A stretch of 64,000 nt of DNA. Origin: Nitrospina sp. (GTDB taxonomy: Bacteria > Nitrospinota > Nitrospinia > Nitrospinales > JACRGP01). This document shows positions 56,129-64,000 of the stretch, in pieces (the first letter of the stretch is position 1; every line of letters starts with the position of its first letter). The stretch lies in assembly GCA_024648695.1 (NCBI GenBank), contig JACAVV010000007.1, positions 62,001 through 126,000 on the forward strand, in the 5' to 3' direction. Both the position numbers and the translations under genes were made by a program. Below the pieces are notes generated by a model. It ran no database searches, was not told where the DNA came from, and saw only the letters and a list, made by a program, of their open reading frames with translations.

Positions 56129-56149
56129 GTGTGATGGTTGTTATAGGGT

Positions 56150-56953
56150 TCATTGGGTTCGCTTCATGGAAGAACGGTACAACTCTTCCATATCCGCCTC
56201 AGGTATGTATTCGTATCCAGTGTGATCGATCTTTGCGATAATGGGAAAAATATTGTCATCGGGCCGCGCTTGCCCGGTCGCCGAATCGAATTGAGCGGCT
56301 GTTTCCAGCAGACGGATCGCCAATACCGCGGCCTGTTTGAAATCGCGTCCAGCAAGGGGCTGTTCTCCCCAAAGGTCCTCATGTTCCATGATTCCCCGAA
56401 TCACCGGCGAACCGGATCCGGTTGCGGTGTGCGTCAGAATCTGAAACTGCGCGCCTAACAAATCGTAAAAATAGATCGCGGGTTTTTCGGAACGAAGATC
56501 GTAGGTGGCGAAGATTGGACTGACCGCTCCCACGCCCTGAATCGCCATCCCCATGTTTTCCTTGAGCAGATTGGACAGCGCACGAATTTTACCCTCGGCG
56601 CTCAAAGGTTGCAGTTGCGAGCGCCGGAAATATTCGAAATTGTGAGACAGCACACGCGCCATTTCAAAAGCGGTGGCAGGCACTCCGGCGATGGCCATCA
56701 GGGAATAATCGTCGATGGGAATGACTTTGTCGCACCGTTCGTACATGATAGCGTTGCCTGCTGTCGCACGCCTGTCTCCTGCTACCAGTACACCGCCCTT
56801 GTAATGAAAGGCGAGCACAGTGGTCCCCTGCGGCACTTGATCACGTTCCAGTTTCAAGGAATCGTTCGCGCTTCCCTGGAGTTTGTATCCAGAACGCTTG
56901 AGTAATTCAAAAAAATCTCCAGAGCTACCGGAGGTATCGATCTCAGATATCAT
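56150..56953 (-). CDS. prcB: 20S proteasome beta subunit (protease)
   Basis: A 267-residue catalytic beta subunit with a 43-residue propeptide. Cleavage before Thr44 (PQG-TTVLAF) frees the nucleophile. Mature features are the Asp in VAGDRRAT, the Lys in CDKVIPIDD (Lys33 equivalent), GVPATAFEMARVL and the SGS motif within TATGSGSPVIRG. Its ATG overlaps the pup stop as ATGA. It forms the inner rings of the 20S core with PrcA. Confidence 0.95.
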   Translation of the reverse strand: MISEIDTSGSSGDFFELLKRSGYKLQGSANDSLKLERDQVPQGTTVLAFHYKGGVLVAGDRRATAGNAIMYERCDKVIPIDDYSLMAIAGVPATAFEMARVLSHNFEYFRRSQLQPLSAEGKIRALSNLLKENMGMAIQGVGAVSPIFATYDLRSEKPAIYFYDLLGAQFQILTHTATGSGSPVIRGIMEHEDLWGEQPLAGRDFKQAAVLAIRLLETAAQFDSATGQARPDDNIFPIIAKIDHTGYEYIPEADMEELYRSSMKRTQ

Positions 56954-57126
56954 TGGCCGGTGCGCTGTTTGTATTTTTCCGATTGCTTGGGATCTACTTT
57001 TTTCATTCGTTTCAAAATACTATCTTTACCCGGACGCGAGGTGTCGGGCCCGGAAGGGCCAGCTTCCTTGCGGTCTGGGGACGAGTCTTTCTTTTCTTCC
57101 CTTCTCACGGGATCATTCATTTCCAT
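56950..57126 (-). CDS. pup: Ubiquitin-like protein Pup, UBact type
   Basis: A 58-residue, highly charged, disordered-looking protein between dop and prcB, the canonical pup position. ATG 57126 has AAGGAG eight bases upstream, and the stop overlaps prcB as ATGA. The C-terminal third is the conserved part (LKRMKKVDPKQSEKYKQRTG then Gln58). It matches the UBact pattern of Gram-negative bacteria, with an R-[TS]-G-[QE] end in place of Pup's GGQ/GGE. A terminal Gln means Dop must deamidate it to Glu before PafA can use it. The N-terminal half is variable and rich in Pro, Ser and charged residues. Confidence 0.9.
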   Translation of the reverse strand: MEMNDPVRREEKKDSSPDRKEAGPSGPDTSRPGKDSILKRMKKVDPKQSEKYKQRTGQ

Positions 57127-57138
57127 ACCAGCGACTCC

Positions 57139-58602
57139 TTAAATTTTATTTAACGCTTCTTCCACATCGGACGTGGAAATTATATCACTCAAATCGACCG
57201 TATCCCCATTTTCGAATTCGATTCCAGTCCAGTGAATTCGTTTAATACGCGCCGACTGCTTTTCAACATACTTTCCGCGGATGCGGGCACGGGATCCTTC
57301 GGGACCTTGTTTGCGCGCGCAAGCCACGTCTTCCTCATTCATAAACCGGTAAATTTCGTTTTCCTGTTCGAGTCCATAATACAGTCCGCGTTCGGGATCC
57401 AGATTATGGTACTCCAGATCCACACTTTTCAACCAGGGGTCTTCCCAGGTAAGTCCTTCGGTTTTTATAAACTGCTCGAACAGTTTTTTCTTGATCGCCC
57501 AGTCGATACGGTCGGCCAGTTTGGCGGGATCGGTTTTCAACTCGGTCAGGGTGCGTTCCCATTCCTTCAGGACCCAGTCCCAATCATCGTTTTGTCCCTG
57601 GTATTGCTTGGCGGCCTGCTCCAGATAGATCGCCTGAATGTCCAGGGAGCTGAGTTTCCCTGCATCGCTTGTTATTGTTCGTGTCCCGGTGAGATCATAA
57701 GAAATTTCTTTAATCGCCGCCACAGGATCCTGCACCATCGGGACCTTGCCCAGTTTTTCTTCACCGATCAGGGACAGGACCATTTGCGTGGTTCCCACTT
57801 TTAGCGCAGTGGCGTAGGGTGACATATTAGCGTCGCCTAAAATCAGGTGCAGTCGGCGGTATTTTCGCTCGCTCGCATGGGCCTCATCGCGGGTGTTGAT
57901 GATGGGACGATTCGTCATGGTCTCGATGCTGAGTTGCGATTCGATAAAGTCTGCTCTTTGCGACAACTGCAAGCCATAATGCGGCATGCCAAGTCGCGCT
58001 TCCGATCCCACCTTCCCTGCGCCGGCATACAACTGACGCGTGATGAGAAAGGGAATCAGGCCCTCCACCCAGGTGTCAAATGAAAGCTCACGCGGAATCA
58101 GGTAATTGTCATGAGTGCCGTAACTGTGGCCGCTGTAGTCCGTATTGTTCTTGAATACCTGCAGTCCGTCGTTACCAAGCTCTTTATTCCGAATGCGGAC
58201 ACAATCCTGCACAATTCGATCACCTGCCAGATCATGCGCCACCAACTGAAACACGCTCCTGCATTCCGGGGTGGCGTATTCGGGATGCGTGTGGTCGTTA
58301 TAAAAACGCGCACCATTGACCAGCACCCGGTCGCTTTTCATTTCCAGGTAGGAGAAGGGACGCTTCTCATCTTCAGCACAAAATTCGTCTTCCTCTTCAT
58401 CCTGCGCCAGGCGTCTCACCGTATAGCCACGCTGGTCCTTATGTGCCTGCTCGCGGGAATAGGCCCAGGACCCAAACGCGCTGGTGAACGGACAGCATTT
58501 CAGTAAAGCCATCGATTCGTCAACCGGGTCAGACTTTTCCAGGTCCTCCCGGATGATTCCGTATTCAGTTTCCAATCCCATCAAGGGAACAACAGGAGTC
58601 AT
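57139..58602 (-). CDS. dop: Deamidase/depupylase Dop
   Basis: A 487-residue protein homologous to PafA. Dop converts the tag's C-terminal Gln to Glu and also removes the tag from substrates. Marks are MGLETEYG (8-15), catalytic Asp D103 in FYNDHTHPEY, YGTHDNYLIPRE, LQLSQRADFIE, INTRDEAH and RLHLILGDANMSPYATALKVGT. The long insert between about residues 36 and 92 is in the place of the Dop-specific loop. The NDHTHPEY form also favours Dop over PafA. Its ATG overlaps the mpa stop by four bases. Confidence 0.88.
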   Translation of the reverse strand: MTPVVPLMGLETEYGIIREDLEKSDPVDESMALLKCCPFTSAFGSWAYSREQAHKDQRGYTVRRLAQDEEEDEFCAEDEKRPFSYLEMKSDRVLVNGARFYNDHTHPEYATPECRSVFQLVAHDLAGDRIVQDCVRIRNKELGNDGLQVFKNNTDYSGHSYGTHDNYLIPRELSFDTWVEGLIPFLITRQLYAGAGKVGSEARLGMPHYGLQLSQRADFIESQLSIETMTNRPIINTRDEAHASERKYRRLHLILGDANMSPYATALKVGTTQMVLSLIGEEKLGKVPMVQDPVAAIKEISYDLTGTRTITSDAGKLSSLDIQAIYLEQAAKQYQGQNDDWDWVLKEWERTLTELKTDPAKLADRIDWAIKKKLFEQFIKTEGLTWEDPWLKSVDLEYHNLDPERGLYYGLEQENEIYRFMNEEDVACARKQGPEGSRARIRGKYVEKQSARIKRIHWTGIEFENGDTVDLSDIISTSDVEEALNKI

Positions 58603-60230
58603 ATAATTGATCGGCTGATAGTCTGAGTGGTGGCGTGGTCAGATTGATTGGCTTTTCGGACACGAACCACGTTTCGCGGATCGTGGTCGAGCAGTTGCAA
58701 CCAGTCATCCATGTTGGAATCTGCGGGCAGAACCGTATTCTCACTGAATTCGTTTTCCAGAGCTTTTAACAAATCATCTACTTTAATAGAAAGGTCTTCT
58801 CCCTTAATAGCCCGTTCGATGGCCCTTTCTTTGGCACGGCGTGCAACGCTTTCCAGAATAGCGCCGGAAACGAAATCTTTCCAATACAGCTTCTGCATTT
58901 CTCCGCTTCGAAGAGTCAGGTTCAGTAAATGCTGATCCCTGGATTTATCAAAGAGTTTTTCCAATACCGGGTCAAGCATTTTGGATACCGGACTCAATTC
59001 CATCGGCAGGTTTTCTTTCAGGTAGACCTTGAGAATCGCCGCACAATCTTCACGGTTAGGGCGGCTCACCTTGATTTTTTTGTCAATTCGACCCGGCCGC
59101 AATACCGCAGGGTCAATCAGGTCGGGACGGTTGGTAGCTAAAATGACAACCGTATCGCGAAGCGACTGAATGCCATCCATTTCCGCACAGAACATGGGGA
59201 CCAGCGTGTTGGAAATATTATTGCCGCGCCATCCGCCGCGTGTGCCCAAAACAGACTCGGCCTCATCGATAAAAATGAAGGGGACCTGGTTATTTTCTTT
59301 ATATTCACGGGCTTTCTGGAAAATTTCCCGCACTTTGCGCTCGGATTCCCCCAACCACATATTGAGAATTTCGGGTCCTTTAACATGAATAAAACGACCC
59401 CGCAGTTCCTTACCCTCTTCTTCAGAAAGTTTTTTAATGAGGTCCGAAAGGATAGCCTTGCCAATAAGGGTTTTACCGCATCCCGGAGGACCGTAAAACA
59501 GGAAACCTTTAGGCAACTGGAACTCCATGGTTTTCATGATTTCCCCATGCAATATGGGGTATTCAATGACCTTGCGTACCTCTTCAATGACCTTTTCCTG
59601 TCCACCCACTTGATTCCAGCCGGTCTCAATGAAGTCGTCGTCGACCACCCGTTTGGCCTCCCGTTTGGGAAGCGTTCGTATGATAACTTTCTGACAGGGG
59701 TCCAGAATCACTTCCTCGCCCTCTTTAAGGGAACCGGGATCGATGTCCGGATGCAGGAAGACCATTGTTTCGCCACTGGGGGTCGTGTTCGTTCCACCAC
59801 CACTGCCCACCATCCATTGGCCGTTCATCAGGCGAGTGGTGATTCTCATCACCGGACCTTGATCGGGAAGCGGGAGTTTGGCGATGGCAACAAAACCTTC
59901 GTTCAGGGCAACCTGATCACCAATCTTTAAAGGTCCTTCTTCTAATACTTCCGGAGAGACCGCCGCCTGGTATTCCGTACCCGAAGTCACCACACGATAC
60001 AAATCGTTCAAGCCTTGTCCGACGATGGTGCCGATACGATGGGCCGGGGCTTGCAGAGTTTCAATGGTGTCCTCAAGGGTTTTTACCTTTTGGGCATATT
60101 GTTGGGCGATCTGCTGGGTTTGCAGGAGCGCATCCCGAAGATCAAAAATTTTATCCTGCAAATAAGGTTGACCGTCGGTTTCTTCCAGAATCTGATCGAT
60201 GAGTTCTATAATATGTGTTGGATCTCCCAT
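58599..60230 (-). CDS. mpa: Proteasomal ATPase Mpa/ARC
   Basis: A 543-residue AAA+ unfoldase that binds the tag and feeds substrates to the 20S core. An N-terminal coiled coil (about 28-62) is the Pup-binding part. A double OB region (about 65-190) follows, then one AAA+ domain with Walker A GPPGCGKT (247-254), Walker B FIFIDEAES (about 318-326), pore-loop segment NMWLGESE and Arg finger segment LRPGRID. The C-terminus ends SRSII, without the GQYL tail that docks actinobacterial Mpa into the 20S ring. AAGGA lies six bases before ATG 60230. First gene of the proteasome operon. Confidence 0.92.
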   Translation of the reverse strand: MGDPTHIIELIDQILEETDGQPYLQDKIFDLRDALLQTQQIAQQYAQKVKTLEDTIETLQAPAHRIGTIVGQGLNDLYRVVTSGTEYQAAVSPEVLEEGPLKIGDQVALNEGFVAIAKLPLPDQGPVMRITTRLMNGQWMVGSGGGTNTTPSGETMVFLHPDIDPGSLKEGEEVILDPCQKVIIRTLPKREAKRVVDDDFIETGWNQVGGQEKVIEEVRKVIEYPILHGEIMKTMEFQLPKGFLFYGPPGCGKTLIGKAILSDLIKKLSEEEGKELRGRFIHVKGPEILNMWLGESERKVREIFQKAREYKENNQVPFIFIDEAESVLGTRGGWRGNNISNTLVPMFCAEMDGIQSLRDTVVILATNRPDLIDPAVLRPGRIDKKIKVSRPNREDCAAILKVYLKENLPMELSPVSKMLDPVLEKLFDKSRDQHLLNLTLRSGEMQKLYWKDFVSGAILESVARRAKERAIERAIKGEDLSIKVDDLLKALENEFSENTVLPADSNMDDWLQLLDHDPRNVVRVRKANQSDHATTQTISRSII

Positions 60231-60605
60231 TGGGTATCCTTAAATTTCAGGTTCGAAATAACAACAAGGAATTCAAAGATTAAAACAGAAATCACAAAAA
60301 AACAAAGGCGCAGGGAAATGGCCCATGAAATGCGAACTGAATATCGTTGAGGTCCCTTATTGAATATTGTAATTATAAACAAATTAATACTCAAGGGAAT
60401 TCCCCGAAACAAATTTTTGGGGTTTTGCCAAAAATCACATCGATTTCAATAAAGCTTGCACTTTGAAACGGTGTATCAATTGTTATATACTTAGGACTTC
60501 GTTTTAAGAGGAATCGTTTCTAATAAATTCGTTATTTCTACTCGACCAGTAATTAGCGAATTTACCCAATCCGGGTTTATTCCAAGGTTTCATTTAAAAT
60601 AAATC
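60231..60605. other. Divergent promoter region of the proteasome operon
   Basis: No gene. AT-rich. It should carry the promoter of mpa (minus) and of the gene at 60606 (plus). No clear promoter picked. Confidence 0.4.
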
Positions 60606-61904
60606 ATGCCGTCAGCACAAAACAAGCCTTACATCGATAAATGCATTGTCAGCTTCAGCCATAATTGTTTCGAAAACCGGCGGGAGGCTGACCAGTTGAG
60701 CCTGGAGAAGGCCCGGCGTGAAATTGCGCAGGGCAAAAACGGCATCAGCCACCTCATCCTCAGGGCATGGGACGACGATGTGGACCGGTTGAAGTTTCTA
60801 TTCCTCTTAAACGGCATCCCGGTTATGTGTTATTCCCTGGCCAATTTACTGCTTTCTTCCTTGTCGGAAGTTGTGGTGGTAGGATCACCAGAGGTGGGGC
60901 AGGTTCTGGAAGCTTTTCTCAAAAGTGTGGGGACCCTGGGCAAGCGAATTGAATTCGTGCCGGAAAACCGGGATCAATTGACGATGGTGAGCACTCTGAA
61001 TCTGGGCCGGAAGCCGCTTTCCTTGCGATCAAACGAGTTGGTTCTGTTCCAGCCGGGCGATTTGCCATTCATGTACGATGTGGAAAAGGTGTTGAAGGAC
61101 GCGGACATTGAGAAAAACAACCTTGTGCTGTGGCTCAATTCCCGGCAGGAGATGTTCCCGGATTTTACCAGCGAGCCCGAATCCGAATTCGTGCAAAGAA
61201 ATTACCATTACCGCCTGATTGACGATGAGAAAAAGTGCCTGCACGACGTGAAGGAACCCAATACCTATCCGATCAATCTGGAAACTTTGGAAACGGACAT
61301 TATCGAACTGGTGCATGCACAGAGAAAAGACGGACAACTTATAAACGCCTTGTTCAGTAAAGCCCTGACTTTGCCGCATCGTTTCTTGCGTATGTTCCCG
61401 GTGCTCGCTAACCATTTGATGTACTTTCGTTCGAACCTGAATCAATTTCGGCCCAATGACACCTATCAGTTCGGGATGCATTTAAACAATTTCAACAGAG
61501 GCGCGGAAATTTTGCTGAACACCCCGTTTCGGGCCAAAGTCCACAACGACCCTGCCTTCGTCTCCGACGTGGACGCTCTGGAAGACTGGGAAGATTTCGA
61601 AGCGCTGATTCATCATGCCACCAAAGAGTTCGGTGAAGACGGATTGTGCAGAATCCATCCCGGTGGCGACCTTCTGTTAAAATTCAGAGAAGATGCCATG
61701 CCCGCCTTGCGTGAAAGCTTGCCGATGTATAAGGATTTCCCCGGTTACCTCAATCACATTTACGAAAGCCTGGAAATGGGACACGTGCCTTACGATTCGA
61801 AAGGCCGCTATCAAAACTCAGCCATCCCTAAAAGCCTGATCCAAAGTGCCAGCAACTGGTATCAGGATAAAGCCGCCACCCACCCCAAAACTTTGACTGC
61901 CTGA
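60606..61904 (+). CDS. Nucleotidyltransferase-like protein, unknown
   Basis: A 432-residue soluble protein. Residues about 45-170 have the strand/helix rhythm of a MobA/GlmU-type sugar-nucleotidyltransferase fold. LILRAWDDDVDRLKFLF stands where the NTP-binding loop is expected, followed by NGIPVMCYSLANLLLSSLSEVVVVG and LVLFQPGDLPFMYDV, with an acidic pair as in metal-binding sites. The Gly-rich GXGTRMG loop of active enzymes is absent, so it may have lost that activity. The C-terminal half is not recognised. Divergent from mpa; any link to the proteasome is positional only. Confidence 0.55.
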   Translation: MPSAQNKPYIDKCIVSFSHNCFENRREADQLSLEKARREIAQGKNGISHLILRAWDDDVDRLKFLFLLNGIPVMCYSLANLLLSSLSEVVVVGSPEVGQVLEAFLKSVGTLGKRIEFVPENRDQLTMVSTLNLGRKPLSLRSNELVLFQPGDLPFMYDVEKVLKDADIEKNNLVLWLNSRQEMFPDFTSEPESEFVQRNYHYRLIDDEKKCLHDVKEPNTYPINLETLETDIIELVHAQRKDGQLINALFSKALTLPHRFLRMFPVLANHLMYFRSNLNQFRPNDTYQFGMHLNNFNRGAEILLNTPFRAKVHNDPAFVSDVDALEDWEDFEALIHHATKEFGEDGLCRIHPGGDLLLKFREDAMPALRESLPMYKDFPGYLNHIYESLEMGHVPYDSKGRYQNSAIPKSLIQSASNWYQDKAATHPKTLTA

Positions 61905-62373
61905 GCTTTTAAACCTTGATTCCGAAATTGGGATTTAAATTTTTGTGAAAACTTGGTTTAATCTGCATATTTAATGAGGATGGCCTTTTGGCCTTATATT
62001 TCTCCCTCATCATGCCTGTATTTCCTGTTTTGGGGCTCGCGATTGTTCACCAACTCGGTAGGAATTATTCTGGATATTGAATAATTTGCGTCCGACAGGA
62101 GCTTATTCTTTCCGAATCAACTCGTGTATGACCCCAAACTGATTTTCACGATTCCAACCGTTCAACAATATTTTGAATTCTCAGACAGAATAATGCGGTT
62201 TGACAACAGTGGGCTGAACAGTGTTTCTATGACTTCAGAAGCGAGGATTAACTGGGAAAGAAAAAAATAAAATTCATTCAAGAAAATGAATTTCCAATTG
62301 TGCTTAAAATTCCTTGGGCAGTTAGGTTGTGGAACTTTGCGGCTCTCTAGCAAACTATCCCAACGGCGAGTAG
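61905..62373. other. Intergenic, nothing found
   Basis: No frame with a ribosome site and no RNA motif recognised before the tRNA-Ser cluster. Confidence 0.45.
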
Positions 62374-62464
<91 letters not shown>

Positions 62465-62644
62465 AGAATTCCGTCCGGTTTTTCCAATGGGGAATTGGAA
62501 AAACTTCCAATCTGTAACAGTTCCAAAATAAGGAACCTTAAAAATCATTATTCCCTGCCAATTTGAAAGGCAGGGGTTAACAGCGAATCGTCGAACCTAA
62601 AAGACCATTGCATCACGCCAGCAAATAGCCCCTACGGCGAGTAG

Positions 62645-62736
<92 letters not shown>

Positions 62737-62839
62737 GTTCTTGTATTTTTTAATCTTCTCTTCAGGAGAAGATTCTATTGAATTGTTCTTGCTTATAAAC
62801 AACTTTGCAATTTTGACCTTGGCATCGACACTTGGCCGG

Positions 62840-62925
62840 TGGCGGAGGGAGTAGGATTCGAACCCACGGAACTTTCGTTCAACGGTTTTCAAGACCGCCG
62901 CCTTAAACCACTCGGCCATCCCTCC
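62840..62925 (-). tRNA. tRNA-Ser(UGA)
   Basis: 86 nt with CCA encoded. Acceptor GGAGGGA pairs with the 3' strand with one weak pair, and the anticodon loop CTTGAAA gives UGA. It has a long variable arm (TTGAACGAAAGTTC hairpin) and T-arm GTGGG-TTCGAAT-CCTAC. Confidence 0.93.
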
Positions 62926-63315
62926 GAATGACCGCCAAGTCTAAAATTTTTCTTAATCTACCTCATAAAATGTCTTTGGTTTTAAAGGCAGTCCTAGTTT
63001 TAAACACTTCTGAAAAAAAGTCAAGAAGCCAGTTGAATCAATTTGTAAATCCTCTTCCTCATTGCTCGAATCACGGTAAATATCATTGCTTCACCCTAAA
63101 CTTTTATCTATTCCCGGGAGAATCGGATAGTAGAACTACTACAAGACAATTCGAAAAACAACCTCACACCTTTCGTAGTCCGCGCGATTTCTTCCTTCTC
63201 CCGCATTATATATATTGAAAACATCGAGACCGGAAATGTATCTACCTGGTTTCCTTATTAAAACAAAATCCCCGTCAGGGAATTTAAACAATTTTTAAAA
63301 CTATAGATTGGGAGA
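62926..63315. other. Intergenic, nothing found
   Basis: AT-rich DNA between the tRNA-Ser cluster and the DUF1264 gene. A 96-codon frame from 62928 has no ribosome site and starts inside the tRNA edge, so I do not call it. Confidence 0.4.
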
Positions 63316-63852
63316 ATGGATATGAAAACGAATCGAAAATTGGGATTTGGAATGCTGGTGTTGGCAAGCTTTATTTTTACCGGATCTGTTGGCTGGGCCG
63401 ATGAGGCGCCTCCTAATCCTCTAAGCGGCTACACCATTCATGTGTCGGCACCGCATATGATGAATGGCGAAGTGGTTGGCCCTTTCCATCACTATTGCAA
63501 GCCAATCAACAAAGACATCATTCAATGCATCCTGTTTGAGTCCACAGACCCCAATGCCCGGATGACGGAAGTGGAGTACATGGTGTCGAAAGAACTGGCG
63601 CGAAAAGTCATTCCCAAATGGTCTCACGATCAATTTTGGCACGACCACGATGAAGAAATCAAAACCGGCCGTGTCGCTATCCATAATCCCACAGACCCGG
63701 AAGAGCAAAAGAAACTGGCGGACTACGTGGCGAAAACCGATGGCATCATCTTCCATCTCTGGCCCCACGACGCACCTATTCCCGATGGAACCGTCGCAAT
63801 TCCACAATCAGTGGGCCACTGGGAAGCCAAGCATGGGAAGGTTAATAAATAA
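63316..63852 (+). CDS. Exported DUF1264 (OBAP-like) protein
   Basis: A 178-residue protein with a signal peptide ending near GWA-DE (about 28). A DUF1264 domain follows, the family of plant oil-body-associated proteins and bacterial relatives. Marks are HHYCKPINKDIIQCILFES, TEVEYMVS, FWHDHDEEIKTGRV and a His/Trp-rich end (FHLWPHD, GHWEAKHGK). Function unknown; the many His could bind metal. GGGAGAA lies before the start, which is ATG 63316 or ATG 63322. The next gene begins 32 bp downstream. Confidence 0.87.
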   Translation: MDMKTNRKLGFGMLVLASFIFTGSVGWADEAPPNPLSGYTIHVSAPHMMNGEVVGPFHHYCKPINKDIIQCILFESTDPNARMTEVEYMVSKELARKVIPKWSHDQFWHDHDEEIKTGRVAIHNPTDPEEQKKLADYVAKTDGIIFHLWPHDAPIPDGTVAIPQSVGHWEAKHGKVNK

Positions 63853-63884
63853 GTGCTACCAACTTTAATATCAAAGGAACTGTT

Positions 63885-64000
63885 ATGTGTCGAAACAAAA
63901 ATTTTAAATTTTGTGTTTTATTGACGATCGGGTTTTTATTGGCGGGCAGTGATGTTGCGTTTGCTCTCGGGGGATCAGTCAGTGCCGAGCAGGAACTTGA
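63885..64000 (+). CDS. Partial exported protein at window end
   Basis: The first 38 codons of a gene running out of the window. AAAGGAAC precedes ATG 63885 by about five bases. A signal peptide is clear (CVLLTIGFLLAGSDVAFA). Too short to name. Probably cotranscribed with the DUF1264 gene. Confidence 0.6.
   Translation, partial: MCRNKNFKFCVLLTIGFLLAGSDVAFALGGSVSAEQEL

Noticed and set aside
57139-58602. Assignment of this gene as pafA instead of dop
   Set aside because: It has the larger insert in the Dop-loop place, the NDHTHPEY form and the canonical position ahead of pup; pafA fits the gene after prcA better.
62928-63218. 96-codon frame on the plus strand
   Set aside because: Begins at the tRNA-Ser edge, no ribosome site, unlike-protein composition.

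Overview
The window looks like a chromosomal segment of a Gram-negative, nitrite-oxidiser-type bacterium, most plausibly Nitrospinota or a close relative. This is inferred from three things. The segment carries a complete bacterial proteasome operon whose ubiquitin-like protein has the UBact form (58 residues, ending in Gly-Gln). It has outer-membrane systems (curli export lipoprotein CsgG, an MlaC-type protein, lipoproteins). It is very rich in large sensory kinases. No rRNA or ribosomal-protein marker is present, so the assignment is not proven.

Layout. 1-5.3 kb: a GFA-family protein, then a sigma-54 activator divergent from a DoxX / Tat-exported intradiol dioxygenase pair, followed by a YgiD-type extradiol dioxygenase. 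A good -24/-12 sigma-54 promoter and an upstream palindrome lie in the divergent gap. 5.3-11.4 kb: one 2033-residue histidine kinase with eight PAS domains, a GAF domain and ten exact 39-residue coiled-coil repeats. 11.6-18.3 kb: small exported proteins (Lcl/DUF1566, DUF4399), a kinase with a degenerate receiver, a formylglycine-generating-enzyme-like lipoprotein, a double-CDGSH protein and a DUF115 protein. 18.3-21.6 kb: a decayed islet around tRNA-Lys with a broken V8-like protease, two small orphan genes and a lipase-maturation-factor pseudogene.

21.6-34.7 kb: two very large exported beta-rich proteins (914 and 3252 residues). They have unrelated repeat architectures but share a C-terminal module of about 155-170 residues. 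34.7-37.1 kb: gene-poor DNA with a DUF5681 remnant, a 44-residue candidate gene and a strong terminator. 37.1-39.4 kb: csgE-csgF-csgG with no curlin subunit in view. 39.4-53.8 kb: a CJM1_0395-type metalloprotease, PhoB/PhoR, a degenerate HD-GYP protein, phosphoglycerate mutase, an operon of recN plus two DUF4124 paralogues, TPR proteins, an MlaC-like protein, a cold-shock protein and an FAD oxidoreductase.

53.9-60.2 kb (minus strand): mpa/arc - dop - pup(UBact) - prcB - prcA - pafA, tightly packed with ATGA overlaps at several junctions. This is a full tagging, unfolding, degradation and detagging pathway. 60.6-64 kb: an unrecognised nucleotidyltransferase-like protein, three tRNA-Ser genes (GGA, GCU, UGA), a DUF1264 protein and the start of one more exported protein.

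The best candidates for something under-described are the shared C-terminal module of the two giant exported proteins next to orphan curli export genes, the UBact proteasome operon with its non-canonical ATPase tail, and the repeat-spaced giant kinase with a FixL-like PAS domain.
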